From positions 62,001-126,000 of the forward strand of contig NZ_BOPF01000033.1 in the NCBI RefSeq assembly GCF_016863615.1: a stretch of DNA of 64,000 nucleotides, given 5' to 3'. A program made the position numbers and the translations under genes. The stretch comes from Virgisporangium aliadipatigenens (GTDB lineage Bacteria > Actinomycetota > Actinomycetes > Mycobacteriales > Micromonosporaceae). Below, piece after piece: positions 59,241-64,000 of this stretch (position 1 is its first letter; the number at the start of each line of letters is the position of its first letter). The notes below the pieces were generated by a model. It saw only the letters and a list, made by a program, of their open reading frames with translations. It did no database searches and was not told where the DNA came from.

Positions 59241-59671
59241 GTCGGCACGCTAGCGGTTCGGAGGGCGGCGCGGGCTCTCGGCCCGGATCCGGACATTGAA
59301 AGTGAATGAACCGCGCTAGTCTTGTTCCAGATTGTTTTTCACTCCTGCCGCCCTCACTTTTAGCTGTGAATATTCACAGCTTCAACGCGAAAATCATTGC
59401 ACCTGATTCGCACCGATCTCGGGGTCATCCACCAGCGCGGCGGCGCCGAATACCTGTTGACGGGCGAGCGTCGAACCAAAATCGTCGCCGATGCGTCTTA
59501 GTAAGTGGCGCAGGTCTCAGCGGTCGGTACGTAATTTCGTGGCGACCGGCGGAATCAACTCCGGGGTGGGGCTGTTGTGCTGTGGGCACCCATCCGTGGG
59601 GACACCGGTTCCAAGACCGGTTGGACGGGTAAGCGGGTAAGGCAGTGGACGACGGGGGAGGGGTCGAAAGA
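59241..59671. other. Divergent 431-bp gap with a long AT-rich patch and palindrome
   Basis: Between the oligopeptidase and the sigma gene. Positions 59320-59410 are AT-rich and carry the 20-bp palindrome at 59362-59381. No gene is seen; the rest is the long leader of the sigma gene, ending in GGGGGAGGGG just before the start. Confidence 0.5.
59362..59381. promoter_or_regulatory. Perfect 20-bp palindrome, operator-like
   Basis: AGCTGTGAAT followed by ATTCACAGCT, each the exact reverse complement of the other. The core TGTGA-N4-TCACA resembles CRP sites but with 4 instead of 6 central bases. Its position between divergent genes points to a dimeric repressor or activator site. Confidence 0.6.
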
Positions 59672-60619
59672 GTGGAGAACGTGGCCGTTCAGATTCGTAC
59701 CGACGAGGTCGCCGAAGAGCGCGACCTGGTAGGCGTTTACCTGCACGAGATCTCCCGTACGCCGTTGCTCGACGCCGCAGCCGAGGTAGCCCTGGCAAAA
59801 GCGGTCGAAGCCGGCCTCTACGCGGAGCATCTGCTGAGCCGGGAAGACGACCTGCCGGACGGGCTCTCCCGTGACGAGCTGGAAGCACTGGTGGCCGAGG
59901 GAGCCGAGGCGAAGGACCGGTTCATCCGGGCCAACCTGCGCCTGGTGGTCTCCATCGCCCGTCGCTACGTGCGTTCCGGCATGCCGATGCTCGACCTGAT
60001 CCAGGAGGGCAACACCGGTCTCGTGCGCGCGGTCGAGAAGTTCGACTACGTGCGCGGATACAAGTTCTCGACGTACGCGACGTGGTGGATCCGCCAGGCC
60101 ATCAGCCGGGCGATCGCCCAGCAGGAACGCACCGTGCGCCTGCCCGTGCACCTCGTCGAGGACGTCAACCGGATGCGCAGTGTCGCGCGTCAGCTCACCC
60201 GCGAGCAGGGCAACGAGCCCGAGCCCGAGCAGCTCGCCGCGGCGCTGCAGGTCCCGGTCGAGCGGGTGCTCGAGCTCATCCGCTGGTCGCAGGACACCGT
60301 GTCGCTGGACACGCCGGTCGGCGACGACGGAGACACCAGCCTCGGCGACCTGGTTTCCGACACCGACGCGCCCTCGCCCGAGGACGTCGTGCTGGCCGCA
60401 CTGGAGCGCCAGCGCATCGAAGGGCTGCTCAACCACCTCGACGACCGTTCCGCGGGCATCATGCGCGCCCGCTACGGCCTGGAGGACGGCCGCGAGCACA
60501 GCCTTACCGAGGTCGCCGGCCGTTTCTCGCTCTCGCGGGAGCGGATCCGGCAGCTGGAGATCCAGGCGCTCGGCCGGCTGCGCGAGCTGGCCCGCGCCGA
60601 GGGCATGGCCGCCGCCTAG
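59672..60619 (+). CDS. Group 2 RNA polymerase sigma factor (SigB/HrdD-like)
   Basis: 315 residues from GTG 59672, whose GGAGGGG lies 8 bases upstream; GTG 59645 and 59681 are alternatives. Regions: 1.2 ([26 protein letters not shown]), 2.1-2.4 ([46 protein letters not shown]), 3 ([13 protein letters not shown]), 4.2 ([21 protein letters not shown]). It has no large non-conserved region 1.1, so it is a non-essential principal-like factor for stress or stationary phase, not HrdB. Its long leader with a palindrome suggests dedicated control. Confidence 0.93.
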   Translation: MENVAVQIRTDEVAEERDLVGVYLHEISRTPLLDAAAEVALAKAVEAGLYAEHLLSREDDLPDGLSRDELEALVAEGAEAKDRFIRANLRLVVSIARRYVRSGMPMLDLIQEGNTGLVRAVEKFDYVRGYKFSTYATWWIRQAISRAIAQQERTVRLPVHLVEDVNRMRSVARQLTREQGNEPEPEQLAAALQVPVERVLELIRWSQDTVSLDTPVGDDGDTSLGDLVSDTDAPSPEDVVLAALERQRIEGLLNHLDDRSAGIMRARYGLEDGREHSLTEVAGRFSLSRERIRQLEIQALGRLRELARAEGMAAA

Positions 60620-60635
60620 GAAGTTCGACATAGCG

Positions 60636-60667
60636 AAGGGCGGTCCCGGTTCGCCGGGGCCGCCCTT
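60636..60667. terminator. Bidirectional terminator with UUCG loop after the sigma gene
   Basis: AAGGGCGGTCCCGG and CCGGGGCCGCCCTT (60636-60649 and 60654-60667) form a 14-bp stem with one G-U pair and a UUCG tetraloop, then GCGCGTCTGTC. Separates the sigma gene from the convergent methyltransferase. Confidence 0.85.
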
Positions 60668-60676
60668 GCGCGTCTG

Positions 60677-61477
60677 TCAGATCCGGTGTGCCACCACAAA
60701 GATCCGGGGGAACGGCAGAAGCGTGCCGTAGGGCGCCGGCGGAAAGGCGCCGCGCAGCTCCGCCGCGATCTCGGCCCGGAAGTCGGCCAGCGCGGCCGGG
60801 TCGTTTCGCAGCGCGTCGGTGTACGGCCGGAGGCCGGTGCCGGAGAACCAGTCCATGACCGGGTCGGCCCCCTCCAGGACGTGCACGTACGTCGTGTCCC
60901 ACGCGTCGACCTCCATGCCCAGGCGGCTGAGCACGTCGACATACTCCGTGACGTCACGAACCGGGCTCGCCGCCCCGCGCGGGGCCTCTCGGGCGATCGT
61001 TCCCAGGCGGTCGTGCCAGCGCGGGGAGGCCGCGATGCGCCGGAAGATCTCGCCGACCGGGAACCCCTTGGCGCGCGGCACCTGGAAGGCCAGGGCGCCC
61101 TCGGGCGGCAGCGCCGCGACCCAGCCGGGGAAGAGCGAGTCGTGCTCCGGCACCCACTGCAGGACGGCGTTCGCGATGATCACGTCGACGGTCTCCGGGG
61201 ACCAGCGGCGCGCGTCACCGACCTGGAACGAGACCCGGCCGGGGACGGCGTGCCGTTCGGCCGCGGCGATCATGTCCCGGGAGGCGTCGATGCCGAGGAT
61301 CCGGGCGTCGGGCCAGCGTTCGGCGAGGGTGGCGGTCATGGTGCCGGGACCGCAGCCGAGATCGACGACGGACTTGGGGTGGGGGGTGCGGATCCGAGCG
61401 GTCAGGTCACGGTACGGCCGGGCGCGTTCGTCGGCGTACCGCTGGTACTGGGCGGGGTCCCACGACGGTGACGTCAT
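60677..61477 (-). CDS. tam: Trans-aconitate 2-methyltransferase-like SAM methyltransferase
   Basis: 266 residues, start ATG 61477. SAM site VVDLGCGPGTMTATLAERWPDARILGIDAS (motif I), then GDARRWSPETVDVIIANAVLQWVPEHD (motif III). The start WDPAQYQRYADERARPYRDL and the end FPRIFVVAHR are those of Tam. Tam methylates trans-aconitate formed from cis-aconitate, protecting aconitase. A start 11 codons earlier (61510) is possible but lacks conservation. It is convergent with the sigma gene. Confidence 0.88.
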   Translation of the reverse strand: MTSPSWDPAQYQRYADERARPYRDLTARIRTPHPKSVVDLGCGPGTMTATLAERWPDARILGIDASRDMIAAAERHAVPGRVSFQVGDARRWSPETVDVIIANAVLQWVPEHDSLFPGWVAALPPEGALAFQVPRAKGFPVGEIFRRIAASPRWHDRLGTIAREAPRGAASPVRDVTEYVDVLSRLGMEVDAWDTTYVHVLEGADPVMDWFSGTGLRPYTDALRNDPAALADFRAEIAAELRGAFPPAPYGTLLPFPRIFVVAHRI

Positions 61478-61513
61478 GCCGGAATCATCCCCCGGCCCGA
61501 TCTTGCACACAAA

Positions 61514-61539
61514 AGGGCGGCACCACGCGGTGCCGCCCT
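61514..61539 (-). terminator. Rho-independent terminator after the NlpC/P60 gene
   Basis: AGGGCGGCACC and GGTGCCGCCCT (61514-61524 and 61529-61539), 11-bp perfect stem with a 4-base loop. On the minus strand it is followed directly by TTTTGTGTG, a U-tract. Confidence 0.85.
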
Positions 61540-61556
61540 CTCGCGATCGATACCGA

Positions 61557-62540
61557 TCAGCCCGGCCGGCCGAACCCGACGATCGGGTTGGCGTTGATGC
61601 CGGTGACCTCGATCGGCTTGCTGGCGTTCGAGGCGCTGATCACCTGGTCGCCGCCGATGTAAATGGCGACGTGCCCCAGGTTGTTGGAGAAGACCAGGTC
61701 ACCTATCTGGAGGTTGGCCCGGCTCACGTGCGGGATCTTGTTGTACTGCTGCGCGGCGTTGTGCGGGAGCGTGATGCCGGCCGCCGCCCAGGCCATCTTG
61801 GTCAGGCCCGAGCAGTCGTACGCGTTGGGCCCCTCGGCGCCGTACACGTACTTCTTGCCCACCTGATCGCGAGCGAAGTTGACCGCGATCGCCCCCTTGC
61901 CGGAACCCGTGGCGGGCGGCGGCTTGGAGGTGTTGGTCGGGGGCTTCGCCTGGCCGCTCGCCTGGCGGCGGGCCTCCAGTTCGCGCTCCTTGGCCTCCAG
62001 GTTCTTGATCTCGGCCTCGATGGTCGCCCGCTTGGCGGCCAGGTCGGCCTGCGTCTTGCTCTGGTCGGCCTCCAGGGCCTTCAGCCGGCGCTGTTCGTCC
62101 TGGAACTTCTTGTGGCTGTCCGTGTAGGCGTTCAGGTCACGCTGCTGGAGCTTGGCGATCCGGTCCATCGACTCGAACGTGCGCACCGGGTCGCCCGTGC
62201 CGTTGCCGGTCAGCAGGGCGGTCGCGTTGGCGAGCCCGCCGCCGGTCTTGTAGGCGGTCGTGGCCATCGAGGCGACGTTTGCCCGGGCGGCATTGAGCTG
62301 GGTCTCCAGCGGCGCCATCTTCTGGTTGAGATCGGCCATGGCCGCCTGCGTCGCCTTGAGATCCTCGCTGGCCTTGTTGTACGCCTCGATGACGTGTTCC
62401 AGCTCGTTGTACTGCTTGTCGATCTGAGCCTGAACCTCGTCGATGGAGGGCTCGGCCCGGGCGGCGGTGCCCGGGAGGAGGATCCCGACGGCAACGGCGG
62501 CACACAGCAACGCACGCAGCGCTCGCTGCTTCGTAGACAA
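61557..62540 (-). CDS. Secreted NlpC/P60 peptidoglycan endopeptidase with coiled coil (RipA-like)
   Basis: 327 residues, start TTG 62540 (GAAGAAGGG upstream; TTG 62546 is possible). Signal peptide: ALRALLCAAVAVGILLPGTAARA. Residues ~35-200 form a long coiled coil, with heptad-like runs DEVQAQIDKQYNELEHVIEAY and RATIEAEIKNLEAKERELEA. A Lys/Pro-rich linker leads to an NlpC/P60 domain (~218-327) with the catalytic Cys in YDCSGLTKMAW, His in LGHVAIYIGG and a third polar residue. It cuts the peptide between D-Glu and diaminopimelate during wall remodelling. Its leader contains a c-di-AMP riboswitch. Confidence 0.95.
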   Translation of the reverse strand: MSTKQRALRALLCAAVAVGILLPGTAARAEPSIDEVQAQIDKQYNELEHVIEAYNKASEDLKATQAAMADLNQKMAPLETQLNAARANVASMATTAYKTGGGLANATALLTGNGTGDPVRTFESMDRIAKLQQRDLNAYTDSHKKFQDEQRRLKALEADQSKTQADLAAKRATIEAEIKNLEAKERELEARRQASGQAKPPTNTSKPPPATGSGKGAIAVNFARDQVGKKYVYGAEGPNAYDCSGLTKMAWAAAGITLPHNAAQQYNKIPHVSRANLQIGDLVFSNNLGHVAIYIGGDQVISASNASKPIEVTGINANPIVGFGRPG

Positions 62541-62560
62541 GTGCAACCCTTCTTCCGCAC

Positions 62561-62720
62561 CGCCTACCGGGTTAGCTGACGGATTCGGGCGGGAAGACGG
62601 CCCTACCGCGGTGCCGCTGGCGGCGGCCGCGGATTCACCCCTGGCGCCGGCAGTCGAACAGGCACTGCGTGCCGGCACCCGATGGTTCCCCGGTTCGTTC
62701 GGCCCGGGACGTGGAGCCCG
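62561..62720 (-). promoter_or_regulatory. c-di-AMP riboswitch (ydaO-yuaA type) before the NlpC/P60 gene
   Basis: Read on the minus strand, the leader carries the signature blocks of the ydaO-yuaA aptamer in order: GGGGAACCA, then GGGTGAATCCGC, then GCGGTAGGG, then CCCGAATCCGTCAGCTAACC and GTAGGCG. The 3' edge is ~20 bases before the start TTG. The 5' boundary (near 62720) is approximate. In actinobacteria this switch binds c-di-AMP and turns off cell-wall hydrolase genes, fitting its position. Confidence 0.9.
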
Positions 62721-62979
62721 GTGCCGGTTGACACACGATTCGGCGGGGCCCGGCGGTGCCACCCCGGATGGGCGGCGGTCTGGCCGCGGGGCCGGATCAA
62801 CTATGCGTGATCCTTCGCCGGCATGGAAGGGGGGAAATGTCTCAATGGGCAGCACTTTTGGGAGTCGGCGAGGAATGTCCTGATAGCACTGTGTAGTTCC
62901 GGCTTTACCGATGGCGTTTGGCCAGTGATTCCGCCGGTCTTGCCTGTTCTCCGAGAAATAGACAACATTTAATGTGTCT
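62721..62979. other. Remainder of the divergent gap upstream of the riboswitch
   Basis: About 260 bp between the riboswitch and the divergent acyl-CoA ligase start, carrying both promoters. The 5' part of the aptamer may extend into it. Bases 62930-62980 are AT-rich. No gene is seen and no clear -35/-10 pair can be assigned. Confidence 0.4.
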
Positions 62980-64000
62980 ATGGACGAGACCGCCGCGGCC
63001 GCCACGATCGCCTCCCGGGTGCGGGATCACGCTCGGCGCGCGCCCGACCGGGTGTGCCTGCGGCGGCGCGGCGACACCGGTTGGGACGACATCACCTGGG
63101 CGCGGTACTGGGACGTCGCCGAGGAGGTGGCGCAGGCGTTCCTGGCGGTGGGCGTCGAGCCGGGCGACCGCATCGCCGTCCACGCCGACAACCGTCCCGA
63201 GTGGCTCTACGCCGACACCGGCGCCGTGGCGGTGCGCGCGGTCACCGTGGGCCTCTACCCGACCAGCCCGCCGGCGGAGATCCGGCACCTGCTCGCGCAC
63301 TCCGGCGCGAAGGTTCTGGTCACCGAGAACAGGACGCAGTTGGAGAAGGCGCTGGCCGTTCTCGACGACTGCCCCGAACTCACCCACATCGTCTGTCTCG
63401 ACCCCGAGGGCATCCCGGCGGAGCACCCCAAGGTGCAGACCTGGGACGGGTTTCTCGCGCTCGGGCGCGAGCACCGGGCCGCGCACGCGGACGCCGTGGC
63501 CGCCCGCATGGCCGCCGCCCGCGCCGACGACCTCGTGACGATCGTCTACACCTCGGGGACCACCGGGCCGCCCAAGGGTGCGATGCTGTCGGTCGCCAAC
63601 GTCGAGTTCCTCACCGAGCTGATGGCCGCCGGCGGATCGATCCGACCGCCCGCTCCCGGGCCGGCCGACGTCACGCTCTCCTACCTGCCGCTGTGCCACG
63701 TCGCCGAGCGGTACATGTCGGTGTGGCTGAACGCGTCGTCCGGCGTGACCGTGCACTTCGGGGAGTCGCTCGCCACGTTCGCGCGGGACCTGCGTGAGGT
63801 GCAGCCGACGATCTTCTTCGCCGTGCCGCGGGTGTGGGAACGGATGCGCGCCGGCGTGCTCGCCGCCACGGGCGCGGCCCCGCCGCTGCTGCGCCGCCAC
63901 GGCCGGCTGTGGCTCGGCGTCGCCGAGCGGGTCGGTGCGCGGATGGCCGCCAACGGGGGGCGGCACACGTTCGGGACGCGGGTGCTCTCCGGCATCGGGC
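62980..64000 (+). CDS. Long-chain acyl-CoA ligase (AMP-binding, FadD15-like), 5' part
   Basis: About 340 residues before the window ends. Start ATG 62980 (GTG 62974 also possible). It has an N-terminal adenylate-forming domain with GVEPGDRIAVHADNRPEWLYADTGAVAV and the P-loop VYTSGTTGPPKGAMLS. LSYLPLCHVAERYMS and FAVPRVWERM (A5/A6 region) follow. The phrases match bacterial/eukaryotic-like long-chain fatty acid:CoA ligases rather than NRPS or acetyl-CoA synthetases. It activates fatty acids with ATP for degradation or lipid synthesis. Divergent from the riboswitch-controlled hydrolase. Complete protein expected to be ~600 aa. Confidence 0.9.
   Translation, partial: MDETAAAATIASRVRDHARRAPDRVCLRRRGDTGWDDITWARYWDVAEEVAQAFLAVGVEPGDRIAVHADNRPEWLYADTGAVAVRAVTVGLYPTSPPAEIRHLLAHSGAKVLVTENRTQLEKALAVLDDCPELTHIVCLDPEGIPAEHPKVQTWDGFLALGREHRAAHADAVAARMAAARADDLVTIVYTSGTTGPPKGAMLSVANVEFLTELMAAGGSIRPPAPGPADVTLSYLPLCHVAERYMSVWLNASSGVTVHFGESLATFARDLREVQPTIFFAVPRVWERMRAGVLAATGAAPPLLRRHGRLWLGVAERVGARMAANGGRHTFGTRVLSGIG

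Noticed and set aside
59362-59381. 20-bp palindrome as a CRP, Rex or LexA site
   Set aside because: Central spacing is 4 bases (CRP needs 6); Rex has a different spacing between TGTGAA and TTCACA; LexA boxes in actinobacteria have TCGAAC/GTTCGA arms.

Overview
The window is a gene-dense, very GC-rich actinobacterial chromosome segment with no prophage, transposase, plasmid or CRISPR signal. The class is clear from three WhiB/Wbl- and SigR/RsrA-type regulators, mycothiol-type redox control, a DUF397/XRE-DUF5753 pair, Ni-superoxide dismutase with SodX, Kgd-type 2-oxoglutarate decarboxylase, DUF6104 and DUF3052 proteins, and many GTG/TTG starts. Gene order around aroA-rsgA-SRAP and sigR-rsrA-biotinyl protein-pdtaS-whiB1 matches the core order known from Mycobacterium (the Rv3219-Rv3228 neighbourhood), with lineage-specific insertions. 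I would place it among sporulating or filamentous actinomycetes such as Micromonosporales, Pseudonocardiales or Cryptosporangiales. I cannot fix the genus.

Layout. 1-6 kb: end of a PDZ/Lon-like protease, a UPF0182 membrane protein, an initiator tRNA with a strong terminator, and an APC permease. 6-10 kb: a PLP histidine-decarboxylase-like enzyme, a three-gene operon of very small proteins, and a DUF397/XRE pair with repeated TGCA-type palindromes in the gap upstream. 10-15 kb: Ser/Thr kinase, LacI regulator with its operator, a probable small RNA, a DMT-type membrane protein, HisN. 15-20 kb: DUF2087 protein, SnoaL-like protein, rsgA, aroA, SRAP protein, a WhiB protein. 20-33 kb: sigR-rsrA, a MoxR ATPase with a metallopeptidase/VWA-like protein, biotinyl carrier protein, TPR protein, lipoprotein, pdtaS, then a sulfate-assimilation operon (Cys leader peptide, sulfite reductase, zinc ribbon, cysH, CbiX-like) and whiB1. 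33-41 kb: lipid kinase, FadR-type regulator, RsbW-like protein, GNAT, sodN/sodX, malic enzyme, oxidoreductase, lipoprotein hydrolase. 41-46 kb: kgd and small neighbours. 46-51.5 kb: an OlsB-like/PlsC acyltransferase pair, three odd small or acidic proteins, and an ABC-2 transporter. 51.5-64 kb: GGDEF-EAL protein, SthA, 5'-nucleotidase, prolyl oligopeptidase, a group-2 sigma factor, a trans-aconitate methyltransferase-like protein, an NlpC/P60 hydrolase behind a c-di-AMP riboswitch, and the start of an acyl-CoA ligase.

Functional themes. Redox and sulfur control recurs: SigR/RsrA (with a SigR-like promoter in front), WhiB1 (with two CRP-like sites), Ni-SOD, SthA, and a reductive sulfate pathway headed by a cysteine-containing leader peptide. 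Second-messenger control is also prominent: a c-di-AMP riboswitch, a GGDEF-EAL enzyme and CRP-like cAMP sites.

The least explained parts are the 47.7-49.4 kb cluster (an NHLP-leader-like protein with Ca-binding-type aspartate repeats), the short structured RNA at 13.26-13.34 kb, the 89-bp insertion-like element that rebuilt the sigR-rsrA junction, and the small-protein operon beside the XRE/DUF397 pair. No computation was run. All repeat, promoter and structure calls were made by eye.
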